Assembly (NCBI GenBank): GCA_905182575.1
Contig: CAJJCA010000015.1
Coordinates: 1 to 43,722, forward strand
Reading direction: 5' to 3'
Source: an uncultured Flavobacteriaceae bacterium
GTDB lineage: Bacteria; Bacteroidota; Bacteroidia; Flavobacteriales; Flavobacteriaceae
Length of the DNA stretch: 43,722 nucleotides
The position numbers and the translations under genes were made by a program. Shown here one piece after another: positions 1-9,969 of the stretch (the first letter of the stretch is position 1; each line of letters starts with the position of its first letter). The notes under the pieces are model-generated. The model was not told where the DNA came from, did no database searches, and saw only the letters and a program-made list of their open reading frames with translations.

Positions 1-6
1 AAATCC

Positions 7-1725
7 TCATAAAGACACAACTGGTGAACACCTTTTAATAGTTTCGTTTTTTCCTTCAGCATCCGCTATGTTTCCAATAATCTCCTTTCCTTTTCTTAGG
101 ACAATTTCTGTAGCATCGAAAACATAAAGTTTTGTCATTGCTTTTTGAGATTCCGCATCATTCTCTTCACCAATATTTTTAAGTGTTCTTAAAAGTGCAG
201 ATTCAGCAAAATAAGTTTCGATCAGAATATCAGCAAGGCTTAACAACACCTGTTGGTGCTTGTCTAATTCAGCACCATATTTTTGAAAGGCAGATCCTGT
301 TAAGATTAGAAATGCTTTTTTAAGATTTTTAACTTGAATAATTTCAGCACTTAAGTCCCCTTGAAAGGTATCAGAGGTTTCACTCTGTTGATTTTTTATT
401 TCACCTGTAGCTCTCATTACAGCACCCATCAAATCAATTTTTCCTTTCATTGCTTTTTTAAGCAACATTCCAACAGAAAGCATTCGATTGATTTCGTTTG
501 TTCCTTCATAGATTCGACCTATACGGGCATCTCTCCAAGCAGATTCAATTGGTGTTTCAGCAGAAAAGCCCATTCCTCCGTAGATTTGAATACCATCATC
601 AGCACAGCTCTGGATGTCCTCAGAAGCCCCTACTTTTATTATCGAACACTCGATGGCAAACTCTTCCACGCCCTTAAGTTCTGCTTGTTGATGGCTTAAT
701 CCTTCTGCCTCAAACGATTTTATTTTTAATTCTACATCGTTGGCAGCACGATAAGTTGCTGATTCTCCAGCAAAGCATGAAGTCGCCATTCGCGCCAGCT
801 TTTCTTTAATTGCTCCGAACTGTGCAATTGGAGTGTTGAATTGAATGCGTTCGTTTGCATATTTCACCGAGCAACTGATGACTCTTCGTTGTGCATCTAA
901 ACAAGCTACACCTAGTTTAATACGTCCAACATTCAAAGCATTCATTCCGATTTTAAAGCCTTCTCCTCTTTTCCCTAGCATAGCCGATTTTGGCACTTTA
1001 GTTTCGTTAAAAAATACCTGACGCGTCGAAGAAGCATGAATACCTAATTTACGTTCTTCATCTCCCATTGTGATTCCGTTTGAGGGATCATTAGGGACAA
1101 TAAACCCAGTGATGTTCTTGTCATCTTCAATACGGGCAAAAACAATAAATACACTTGCAAATCCTGCGTTTGAAATCCACATTTTCTGACCACTGATTTT
1201 ATAATGAGTTCCGTCCTCCGAAAGCACCGCTTTTGTTTTTCCCGAATTGGCATCTGAACCCGCCCCTGGTTCAGTTAAACAATAAGATCCAAACCAATCT
1301 CCTGTAGCGAGTTTTGGTCCATATTCTAGTTTTTGAGTTTCAGTTCCATAAAGAATTATCGGAAGTGTTCCGATTCCGGTGTGTGCACCAAAAGCAGTTG
1401 AAAAAGAACCTGTGGCACCTGAAATATAATCACAAACTAACATTACCGAAATGAATCCCATGCCCATTCCTCCATAATTTTCTGGAACAGAAACAATAAA
1501 AGAAGATCTATAAACTATTTGCATTACTTCTTCTGTAAAAGCATAATCTTTATTTTCAAAACGGTCTTTATGTGGCCATATTTCTCGATCTACGAACTCC
1601 TTAACAGCCGATTTCATCATCAATTGTTCCTCTGAAAAGTCTTCAGGAGTAAACACTTCCTTTGGATCAACATCACGAACGATGAATTCACCGCCATTTA
1701 CTAACTTTTGATCTTCTTTTATCAT
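7..1725 (-). CDS. Acyl-CoA dehydrogenase (FadE-like, long form)
   Basis: FAD-dependent enzyme for the first step of fatty-acid beta-oxidation, making trans-2-enoyl-CoA. The product is about 572 aa from the ATG at 1725, which has AAGGTA just upstream; an in-frame extension to 1797 only overlaps marR. The N-terminal helical domain is followed by the FAD/substrate motif YCLTEPGAGSDA (about residues 148-159) and WISNAG. The acyl-CoA dehydrogenase signature RIYEGTNEI contains the catalytic Glu near residue 407, and a C-terminal extension follows, as in the long bacterial forms. It starts 20 bp after marR stops and belongs to the same transcription unit. Residues about 68-81 depart from an otherwise very conserved sequence, which looks like compensating indels. 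The C-terminus lacks the usual family ending and stops at the window edge, so it may also be frameshifted. Confidence 0.93.
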   Translation of the reverse strand: MIKEDQKLVNGGEFIVRDVDPKEVFTPEDFSEEQLMMKSAVKEFVDREIWPHKDRFENKDYAFTEEVMQIVYRSSFIVSVPENYGGMGMGFISVMLVCDYISGATGSFSTAFGAHTGIGTLPIILYGTETQKLEYGPKLATGDWFGSYCLTEPGAGSDANSGKTKAVLSEDGTHYKISGQKMWISNAGFASVFIVFARIEDDKNITGFIVPNDPSNGITMGDEERKLGIHASSTRQVFFNETKVPKSAMLGKRGEGFKIGMNALNVGRIKLGVACLDAQRRVISCSVKYANERIQFNTPIAQFGAIKEKLARMATSCFAGESATYRAANDVELKIKSFEAEGLSHQQAELKGVEEFAIECSIIKVGASEDIQSCADDGIQIYGGMGFSAETPIESAWRDARIGRIYEGTNEINRMLSVGMLLKKAMKGKIDLMGAVMRATGEIKNQQSETSDTFQGDLSAEIIQVKNLKKAFLILTGSAFQKYGAELDKHQQVLLSLADILIETYFAESALLRTLKNIGEENDAESQKAMTKLYVFDATEIVLRKGKEIIGNIADAEGKNETIKRCSPVVSL

Positions 1726-1744
1726 TACCTTATTTTTTAAATTA

Positions 1745-2173
1745 TTAAAAATGCTCAAACTTTTTACTCTCTTCTTTGATGCAATTTGCAACTTCAAAAA
1801 AATGTTTTATTTGAACACTTGTTAGACGTTTTTCTATGACATTATTAAATTTAAGAACGACTTCTCTCGAATCATTCCGCTTTGATTTCCCGAAAGTGGT
1901 TAAGAAGATCAATACACTTCTTCCATCCTTAGGATTGGGAGTGCGCATTATCAGATTCTTTTCCTCCATGCTATTTAGTAATCTAGAAAGACTTGTAGCT
2001 TCCATCCCTAATTTTTTTCCTAGAGAGGTGGAGGCTGTACCATCAGCATCTATGTTTAATAGTACAAAACCCGTAGCCATTGTGGAATCGTACTTGTTTG
2101 CTTCTTTATTATACATTTTGCTGACTGAATTCCATGTAGAACGTAATGCAGCATCAATCGTTTCCTTTCTCAT
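1745..2173 (-). CDS. MarR-family transcriptional regulator of the fatty-acid operon
   Basis: Predicted dimeric winged-helix DNA-binding protein of 142 aa. The helix-turn-helix lies around residues 50-75 (LGKKLGMEATSLSRLLNSMEE), followed by the wing (MRTPNPKDGRSVLIFLT), then C-terminal dimerisation helices. It sits between an acyl-CoA ligase gene and an acyl-CoA dehydrogenase gene, the usual context for flavobacterial MarR proteins that control fatty-acid degradation, so a fatty-acyl ligand is a reasonable inference. The ATG at 2173 has no clear Shine-Dalgarno sequence but lies about 23 bases after a good -7 box. A 12-bp palindrome inside its promoter suggests autorepression. Confidence 0.9.
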   Translation of the reverse strand: MRKETIDAALRSTWNSVSKMYNKEANKYDSTMATGFVLLNIDADGTASTSLGKKLGMEATSLSRLLNSMEEKNLIMRTPNPKDGRSVLIFLTTFGKSKRNDSREVVLKFNNVIEKRLTSVQIKHFFEVANCIKEESKKFEHF

Positions 2174-2195
2174 TTAAAGTTGTGATCTTATTTCC

Positions 2196-2227
2196 CAAAT
2201 ATAAATAATATTATGCATGCATAGCAA
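2196..2227 (-). promoter_or_regulatory. Promoter of marR
   Basis: On the minus strand, a perfect Bacteroidota -7 element TATATTTG (2196-2203) is preceded by TTG (2225-2227) with a 21-base spacer, matching TTG-N(17-23)-TAnnTTTG. The predicted start of transcription is near 2189, giving a short leader before the ATG at 2173. Confidence 0.65.
2212..2223. promoter_or_regulatory. Candidate MarR operator, 12-bp perfect palindrome
   Basis: TATGCATGCATA is a perfect inverted repeat lying between the -33 and -7 elements of the marR promoter. A repressor bound here would block RNA polymerase. Role as the MarR operator is inferred from position and symmetry only. Confidence 0.5.
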
Positions 2228-2268
2228 ATAAATTTAAATATATTTTTCAATAAATATTCTAAATAAAA

Positions 2269-4034
2269 TTATTGGTAGATTTTAGTGATTAAATCCTTGT
2301 AATGTGTCTTAAGAGTATTGCGTTTTACTTTCATGGTAGGGGTGAGGAATTCGTTTTCAACGCTCCACATTTCAGGAGTCAATTCAAATTTTTTGATTTG
2401 TTCCCATTTTCCAAACCTTTGATTGTGATCATCGATTTCTTTTTGAATTTCATCAAGTAAGCTTTGATTTTTACAAATAGAAACAAGATCATCTTCTGCA
2501 GCAATTCCATTTTGAGCAAACCAATTCTTAATATGGTCGAAGTTAGGTTGAATTAGAGCAGCTGGCATCTTCTGACCTTCACCAATCACCATGATTTGTT
2601 CGATGAACAAAGATTGTTTCATTTGATTTTCGATCACCTGAGGCGCGATGTATTTACCACCAGAAGTCTTAAACATTTCTTTTTTACGATCCGTAATCTT
2701 TAAGAAACCATCATCGTCAATCATTCCAATATCTCCGGTATGGAAAAAGTCTCCAGTCATCACCTCCTTGGTTTTTTCAATTTCCTTATAATAACCCATC
2801 ATTACATTAGGTCCTTTACAAAGAATTTCACCGTCTTCGGCGATTTTAACGGTTACATCATCAATCACTTTTCCAACACTGCCAATTCGAAACCCTCCCT
2901 TTCTTAGGTCGTTTACAGAAATGACAGGGGAAGTTTCGGTAAGTCCATATCCTTCAACAAGAATCATCCCTGCAGCCGAAAAAACTCTTGCCAAACGTGG
3001 TTGCAATGCTGCACTACCAGAAGCAATTAATTTTAAGTTACCTCCCAAGGCTTCTTGCCATTTAGAGAGAATCAATTTTTTAGCAATTTTTAATTTAATT
3101 TCATACCAGAAACCGTTCTGAGCATATGGTTCAAACTGTAAACCAATTTCAACGGCCCAGTAAAATAATTTCTTTTTAATACCAGTCAGATTTTCGCCTT
3201 TAGCATAAATTTTATCATATACTTTTTCAAGAAGTCTTGGCACAGCTGTCATAACTTCAGGCTTAACGTCTCTTAAGTTATCGGGAATGGTTTCCATCGA
3301 TTCGGCAAAATAAACTTTAATTCCATTGTAGAGATAGATGTATAAAATTACCCTTTCAAAAATATGGCAAATTGGAAGAAAACTCAGCGCAGTTGACTTT
3401 CCGATTTCAAGTGGGAGTCTCTTTGATGCCGATAACACATTTGAGACTACATTTTGGTGACTCAACATTACTCCTTTTGGTATCCCTGTTGTTCCCGAAG
3501 TGTAGATTATTGTTGCTAAAGCTTCAGGTTTTACGGCATCCTTTGTTTTATTTAATAACTCTTCATTTAAATTATTTTCACCTAAGGTTAATAATTCAGT
3601 CCAGTTTTTACATCCTGGGATGTCGTCGAAACTATAAATTTCGATTAGGTTTTTTACGTTTTTCTTAATGGCCATGACCTTGTCATAGACCTCTTGATCT
3701 GATACAAAACAGTATTTGCTTTCAGAATGATTTAATATATATTCATAATCATTTTGACTAATTGTGAAAAAATTGGTACATTAACTGCACCTGCCTGAAG
3801 GATCCCGACATCAACAATGCACCACTCGGATCTGTTGTTAGAGGATATCATTGCAATCTTATCTTGCGGCTTTATTTTTAAATTTAAAAAAGCGGCACTC
3901 ATCAAATCGGCGGAAGAAGCGTACTCAGCAGTCGAAGTAGACTTCCACTCTCCATTATACTTAGTGTTTAAAGCGCGATCAAGGGGACGTTGCTTAAGTT
4001 GATAGCTTAAGAAATCAAATAATCTGGTGGGCAT
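2269..4034 (-). CDS. Long-chain fatty-acid--CoA ligase (AMP-forming), frameshifted
   Basis: Activates fatty acids to acyl-CoA through an acyl-adenylate, feeding beta-oxidation or lipid synthesis. Adenylate-forming motifs are present in order: the P-loop (YTSGTTGIPKG), GYGLTETSPV, HTGDIG, the hinge (DRKKEMFKTSGGK) and the C-terminal lysine region (PTMKVKR). One base is missing near 3765-3772, which splits the frame; with it restored the sequence reads VPIFPTISQNDYEYIL and the protein is about 588 aa, a normal length. The ATG at 4034 gives MPTRLFDF, matching relatives; a TTG seven codons upstream is less likely. It lies upstream of marR and may share its control. Confidence 0.92.
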
Positions 4035-4089
4035 ATAGTATGGTTTTAAGTGCAAAATAAGAAATGTTTCTTAGAGTTGCACTAGATAC

Positions 4090-7000
4090 TTATTTTGAAA
4101 GCCATTTATGGGCATTTTCAAAGGCAATAATCCAGGGAGAAACTTCATCTTTTCTGTCTTGAGGATAATATCCCCAATTCCATGGGAAAGTTGAACGCTC
4201 CAAGTGAGGCATCATTACCAAGTGACGGCCATCTTGACTACTCAACATCGCTGCATTAAAGTCAGATCCATTTGGATTGGCAGGGTATTCTTCAAAATGA
4301 TATTTTGCTGGGATTTGATATTGATCTTCGTTCATTGGAAAATTGAATTTTCCTTCTCCATGCGCTGCCCAAATACCCAAGGTACTTCCTTCCAGCCCTT
4401 TCATTAAAACCGAGCTCGAGGGTTGAACTGTGACTGCTGTAAAATGACATTCAAATTTACCTGATTCATTGTGCAACATTTTTGGTTTTTCTTGATGCTC
4501 GGGTGTTATCATTCCCAATGCTACAAAAAGCTGACATCCATTGCAAACACCCAACGAGAGTGTGTCTTCGCGTTTGAAAAAGTTATCTAAGCATACTTTT
4601 GCTTTTTTGTTATACGGAAAAGATCCTGCCCAACCTTTTGCAGAACCCAATACATCTGAGTTGGAGAAACCACCCACAGCGGCGATGAATTGTATGTCTT
4701 CAAGCGTTTCTCTACCTTCAATTAAGTCCGTCATGTGGACGTCAATCACTTCAAATCCAGCCAATTGCATTGCGTAAGCCATTTCTCTTTCCGAGTTACT
4801 CCCTTGCTCTCTTATGATGGCTGATTTTATTTTATTTTGTCCCGCCAATGCATGTGTTTTTCCTAAAAATCCAGTTGGAAATTTATAAGATAACGCTTGA
4901 TTTTTATAATTTTCAAATCGAACTTTTGCAAGACCATTTGATGTTTGATGCTGGTCCAAAGCCGTTGAGGTTGAATACCAAACATCCCTTAGAGAAGGAA
5001 CATTAAAAGAGAATTCTGTGGAATTATTTTTTAATAATAATGATTGATTTCCTGTGATTTCTCCGATTCTGAGGCAGTATATTCCTTCTTTTTTAAGCTC
5101 AATATCCAATGCTGATTTAGCTTGAATCACAATCCCTGAATTTTCTGAAAAAAGCAAAATATTTGAGTCAAATTCCTCCAGAGGTGTCAAGTCAAGCCTC
5201 ATTGCTATGTTGTTTTGTGGAAAACACATTTCTAGCAGTGTTGTGATTAATCCTCCTGAAGAAACATCATGTCCTGCACTAATACTGCCTGAAATAATTT
5301 TATTTTGAATCGAATTAAATACTTTTTTAAAGTAGTTGGCATCTTTAATACTGGCAGTTTTTTTACCTATTTTATTATGAATTTGCCCAAAAGAAGACCC
5401 ACCTAAAGTGTAGTTTTCTTGAGATAGATTAATGTAATACAGGTCTCCACCATCTTTTTTAAGTTCAGGAGTAATTACTTTTTTAACATCTAAACATTCT
5501 CCTGCAGCTGAAATCACGACAGTCCCTGGAGCCGTTACAGGACCCTCAGAATATTGTTGTTTCATTGAAAGGGAATCTTTCCCCGTTGGGATATTGATTC
5601 CAAGTGCGATTGCAAAATCAGCACATGCTTCAACTGCTTTGTATAATCGAACATCTTCTCCGGGATTGTTACAAGGCCACATCCAATTGGCAGAAAGGCT
5701 GACCGATTGGAGCCCATTAGTAAGGGGCGCCCAGATTAAATTGGTTAAACTTTCTGCAATTGCATTTACACTTCCTTTCCCCGAATCGATCATTGCGCTT
5801 ATGGGCGCATGGCCAATAGCAGTTGCAATTCCTTTTTCGCCCTTAAAATCTAGGGCAACAACACCACAGTTGCTTAAAGGGAGCTGCAAAGGCCCAATGG
5901 TTTGTTGCTGCGCAACTTTACCAGTAACACATCGATCAACCTTATTGGTCAGCCAATCTTTACAGCCAACGGCTTCTAGTTGGAGAACAGATTTTAAATC
6001 TTCTGTTAATTGTTCTTTGGAAAATGGAATAGGGTCAAAATCATAAAGAACAGTTTTGTCATCCATAATGGTTTTCGGAGCGCTTCCAAACAGGGCATCA
6101 ATATGTAAATCAATTGGTTTTGTGTCATTCCTGTTGTCAACAAAAGTAAATTGATGATCATTCAGCAACCGTTCCCACAACATACATCGGAGCACGTTCT
6201 CTGTTCGCAATAGATTCCAACAGCGATCTGTCTTTAGGGTCAATGATTAAACCCATTCGCTCTTGCGACTCATTTCCAACGATTTCTTTAGCCGATAGGG
6301 TAGAGGTCCCCAATTGGAAGTTGATCAATTGCGATCTCTCCTCCGTTTTCCTCGACGAGTTCTGAAAGACAATTTAAATGTCCTCCCGCGCCATGATCAT
6401 GAATCGAAACAATAGGATTATTTCCAGATTCAACCAAGGCTCTGACCGTATTTGCAACCCGCTTTTGCATTTCAGGATTTGAACGTTGAACAGCATTTAG
6501 TTCAATGGCATTGTTAAATGATCCCGTATTTGCAGAGGATACTGCTGCGCCGCCCATTCCAATTCTATAATTATCTCCTCCTAAAATGACAATTAAATCT
6601 CCTTTTTTAGGTTTTTGTTTTATTGCTTGCTTATGAATGCCTGATCCGATTCCACCAGCCAACATGATTACCTTATCATAACCCCATTTCATTTGTCCCT
6701 CTTGATGCTCGAAAGTGAAAAGAGAACCATTGATGAGTGGTTGACCAAACTTGTTCCCAAAATCTGAAGCTCCATTTGAAGCTTTGATTAAAATATCAAA
6801 AGGGGTTTGATATCTCCAAGGTCTAGCTTCGAAAGCATTTTCCCATTTTCGATTGTCATTGACCCTAGAATAAGGGGTCATGTAAACAGCTGTTCCTGCC
6901 AATGGCAATGACCCTTGACCACCTGCCATACGATCTCGGATTTCTCCACCCGACCCAGTTGCAGCACCATTGAAAGGTTCAACAGTGGTTGGAAAATTAT

Positions 7001-7742
7001 GAGTTTCTGCTTTAATGGAAATAACACTTTGAACTTTAGTTTTTTCATATGCACTTGGCACATGTGCTTCTTTGGGAGCAAACTGTTCTATTTCGGGACC
7101 TTCGATAAAAGCAACATTGTCCTTGTAGGCCGAAACAATTGTATTTGGATTTTCTTTGGATGTTTTTTTAATTAATTGAAATAAACTTTGCGACATTTCT
7201 TTGCCATCAATGACAAACGTTCCATTAAATATTTTATGTCGACAGTGTTCCGAATTTACTTGCGAAAAACCAAAAACCTCCGAATCAGTAAGTGGGCGAT
7301 CAAGTTTTTTTGCCAATTCATCTAAATAAATGATTTCTTCCTCATTCAAAGCCAAACCTTCTTTTTCGTTGAAAGTTCTGATGTCCTCAACGGAGAGTAT
7401 TGGTTCAGGCTTAATGTTTATTTCAAAAATAATTTGATTTAAAAGTTCAAATTTTTGATTTAACATGGGGTCAAAACCTGACGCATCATTGTAAGGCTGA
7501 AAAGATTCAATTCTTTTAATCCCATGAATGCCCATGTTTTGACAGATCTCAACGGCATTAGTACTCCACGGAGTAATCATGGTTGCTCGCGGGCCAATAA
7601 AATTTTGATTTATGGTTTCCTGGTCTATCAATGGACTTTGGTCGAAAAGCCACACAAGTTTCTCTGTAGTGCTTTTTTCAAGTTTGGTAGAAGTTTCAAG
7701 GGCGAAGACTTTGGAAGAAATGGCTCCGAAAAAATAAATCAT
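4090..7742 (-). CDS. purL: Phosphoribosylformylglycinamidine synthase (large form), frameshifted
   Basis: Converts FGAR, glutamine and ATP to FGAM, the fourth step of de novo purine synthesis. This is the fused large form of about 1217 aa with its own glutaminase. The FGAM-synthase motif (AGGQGSLPLAGTA) and the nearby SIHDHGAGGHLNC segment are visible in the N-terminal half. The C-terminal GATase domain has the nucleophile Cys in LGVCNGCQLF and the His and Glu residues near HGEGKF and MPHLERSTF. Two frameshifts, near 6298-6306 and 6158-6166, leave a short segment in the third frame; that segment reads as expected family sequence (SAKEIVGNESQERMG), so the gene is probably intact in the cell. 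The start is the ATG at 7742. Confidence 0.95.
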
Positions 7743-7835
7743 GTTTAATTGTTTTGAAACTGTAAAAATAATTTTTTCTAAGCAGTTAAACAGAACTTAA
7801 AGACCTCAAATACGGATAACTTTTCATCAATTTAT

Positions 7836-9053
7836 TCACATTTTCTTGACCATGAGCGCAGCATAAAATCCATCGTAACCCGATTCTTGTGAAAAATAGG
7901 TTTTATCAGACGCCAAAGTGAAATCTTTTCCAGATTCAGAAGTTAAAAAATTATCGACTTGCATTCTGTTTTCTTCTGGAAAAATAGAACAAGTGGCGTA
8001 GACTAATTTGCCCCCAGGCATCACCAATTTTGAGTAGTTTTGAAGAATTTGTTTTTGTTGTACTTGAATTTCCTTCATCCGATTGGGGTTCATCAACCAT
8101 TTGGCATCAGGATTTCTTTTTAACACTCCCAATCCACTGCAGGGCGCATCAATCAAAACGCCATTACCTTTAGCGCTGAATTTATCAATTTTATTTTCAT
8201 CATTAACAAAATAAGTCTTAATGGATTTGATCCCATTTCTGTCGGCTCTTCTTTTTAACTCTACTAGTTTGGAAGAAAATATATCAAAAGCAATAATTTG
8301 TGATTTGTCATGTGTCAGGTTCGCCAAGTGTAAACTCTTTCCACCGGCCCCAGCACAACAGTCAAAATATAGTTCTCCCGCTTTGGGTTGAAGCCAAGGT
8401 GCTATCATTTGTGAATTTCCATCTTGGATTTCAAAATGCCCTTCTCTATACTCTACTGTGTTTATGAGACTTTGGTGAGATTCAAATTCTAAAGCATCTG
8501 GAAGTTCAGAAACCCCTTTGGTGTTAAAACCATATTTCTCATGGAGTGAATATTTTAGTTTTTCTGGGGTTGTTTTTAATCGATTGACACGTACGACTAA
8601 TTTAGCAGGCTCATTTAGAGTGTTAATTTCTTTTTCCCAAAAAGCTTCACCGAAAGCTTCAACTCCCTTCTCGTCTAACCAGTCTGGAATCGCCTGTTTG
8701 TATTTTCGTATTTTAATAAGCGCATCATGTTTTTCTTTAAAACCGTCAGCCTTAAATTTTGAAAACACTTCCCAATCTGGAAGTTGGTGATCGTTTAAAA
8801 CCATCCAGCAGGCAATAAGTCCCCAGTGGCTATCGTTGTTATTCTTACCCTCAAGGTCTACAATCCCTAAATAGAGTCGTTTCCATCGGATAATATCGTA
8901 AAGAATTTTGGCAACTGTTTTTCTATCTCTCGAACCCCAACTGGAATTACTTTTTAATAGCCTTCTCACGACGTCGTTTGCATTGAGATTTTCTGCTAAA
9001 ATGGCTTCTAAGCCAGAAATAATACCTAGTGCTAAGTTTTTGTGCAATTTCAT
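7836..9053 (-). CDS. RsmB/NOP-family rRNA cytosine-C5 methyltransferase
   Basis: SAM-dependent m5C methyltransferase of 405 aa that probably modifies 16S rRNA. An N-terminal helical NusB/RsmB-like region (residues 1 to about 150) precedes the Rossmann domain. The SAM-binding motif FDCCAGAGGKSLHLA, the DAPCSGLG motif and ATCSIFPEEN are all intact and supply the two cysteines that act in catalysis and product release. It begins with the ATG at 9053, 20 bp after the sigma-module genes, and may be read from the same transcript. It is one of the uninterrupted genes here. Exact target cytosine cannot be told from sequence. Confidence 0.9.
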   Translation of the reverse strand: MKLHKNLALGIISGLEAILAENLNANDVVRRLLKSNSSWGSRDRKTVAKILYDIIRWKRLYLGIVDLEGKNNNDSHWGLIACWMVLNDHQLPDWEVFSKFKADGFKEKHDALIKIRKYKQAIPDWLDEKGVEAFGEAFWEKEINTLNEPAKLVVRVNRLKTTPEKLKYSLHEKYGFNTKGVSELPDALEFESHQSLINTVEYREGHFEIQDGNSQMIAPWLQPKAGELYFDCCAGAGGKSLHLANLTHDKSQIIAFDIFSSKLVELKRRADRNGIKSIKTYFVNDENKIDKFSAKGNGVLIDAPCSGLGVLKRNPDAKWLMNPNRMKEIQVQQKQILQNYSKLVMPGGKLVYATCSIFPEENRMQVDNFLTSESGKDFTLASDKTYFSQESGYDGFYAALMVKKM

Positions 9054-9073
9054 GCACCAAAGTTAGCTTAAAC

Positions 9074-9512
9074 TTAGTCCTTTTTTTCCTGGACTGTTGG
9101 TTTTTTTCTCTTGTATACCATTTCTCTGTTGAAGTGATATTCAGCAAGATGAATTTTAAGTATTTTTTTGGGAGTGAGATTTATAAGTAAAGCTTTATCC
9201 CTTTCTTCCTCAAAATCCACAGCCAAATGCTCAATTTTGTAAACTTCTTTGAGCACATTGATTGCTTCTTCTTTGGTAAGCTATCAATATTTTTTGAATA
9301 TTTTTTTCTAATTTCTTTAAGTTTTTTTGCGCTACTACCCCATTTTGAATTTGAACTACTTATATATGCTAAAGTTAGTTGTGCACAACCGCAGGTCGAT
9401 TTTTTCAGCAATATAGGCCATCTTTAAAGCCTTGATTCGTTCAAAACTTGTTTTTCCTTGACCAAAGCCCGAACTAAAGCTAATGAAACCCTAAAATTAA
9501 AATTTTATTCAT
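9074..9512 (-). CDS. Spy/LTxxQ-like secreted protein of an ECF sigma module, frameshifted
   Basis: Reconstructed from overlapping frames. The ATG at 9512 lies inside the stop region of the preceding gene (GATGAATAA). The N-terminus reads MNKILILGF, then after a shift SFSSGFGQGK, a short signal peptide, followed by ERIKALKMAYIAEKIDL, which matches flavobacterial proteins annotated as sensors of ECF-type sigma factors. The rest is charged and helical (KKLKEIRKKYSKNIDSLP, then VLKEVYKIEHLAVDFEEERDK). Shifts lie near 9484-9488, near 9370-9395 and at about 9274, where one A restores LPKEEAINVLKEV. About 145 aa. It is probably a periplasmic chaperone-like partner; no catalytic residues are expected. 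Family assignment is moderately sure. Confidence 0.6.
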
Positions 9513-9969
9513 CATCAAAAAGATTTAAATTCATTGGAGTTTCATTTAATAATCTAAGTTCAAGAGCATCTTCATAATTAATTGACTGATCCATATTTAT
9601 CATTTCAAAACTTAAGTAATCCGCATTATGATCAGCAATTTCATAAGTTGAGTTTTCCATTAAGTAGTCCTCTAAGATTAAAACAGTCGTTTCAGTATTG
9701 TCTTCCGCAGAAGTGTCGAACGTTATAAAAATAAAGGCCATTATTGCCGCCGCAGCTCCCAATAAATAGCGAAATATAGGAACGGTTTTAGTTTTATTGA
9801 AATTGATTTGTGAAAGAATAATCGCTTCAACTTTTGAAAAATAATTTTCTGGGACTTTGAAATCACTTTTGTGATTTTCTAAATCGATTTTGCCTTTAAG
9901 TTTCTTGTCAAAATCATTAAAATAATTGTGAGGAACTTTAAAAGATTTTATGTTTTTTAAATCACTCAT
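9505..9969 (-). CDS. Putative anti-sigma factor (single-pass membrane protein)
   Basis: A 154-aa protein starting 8 bases inside the sigma gene, so translation is probably coupled. Residues 1-62 are predicted cytoplasmic and hold two copies of the motif FKVPxNYF (residues 10-17 and 37-44), each followed by a charged helix. One transmembrane segment spans about residues 63-84 (VPIFRYLLGAAAAIMAFIFITF), followed by an acidic periplasmic tail. No zinc-binding anti-sigma (ZAS) motif is visible. Position, topology and overlap suggest that it restrains the ECF sigma factor; this is inference, not homology to a characterised anti-sigma factor. Confidence 0.65.
   Translation of the reverse strand: MSDLKNIKSFKVPHNYFNDFDKKLKGKIDLENHKSDFKVPENYFSKVEAIILSQINFNKTKTVPIFRYLLGAAAAIMAFIFITFDTSAEDNTETTVLILEDYLMENSTYEIADHNADYLSFEMINMDQSINYEDALELRLLNETPMNLNLFDDE

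Noticed and set aside
361-2177. Plus-strand open frames opposite the acyl-CoA dehydrogenase and marR genes
   Set aside because: They mirror the codon pattern of well-supported minus-strand genes and show no domain, signal peptide or initiation signal of their own.
5594-6046. 150-codon plus-strand open frame inside purL
   Set aside because: It is an antisense shadow of a conserved purL region with no recognisable protein features.
4090-7742. purL as two separate subunit genes (PurL plus PurQ-like)
   Set aside because: The break is in the middle of the large-form synthetase domain, not at the glutaminase boundary, and the segment between the two shifts encodes the expected connecting sequence.
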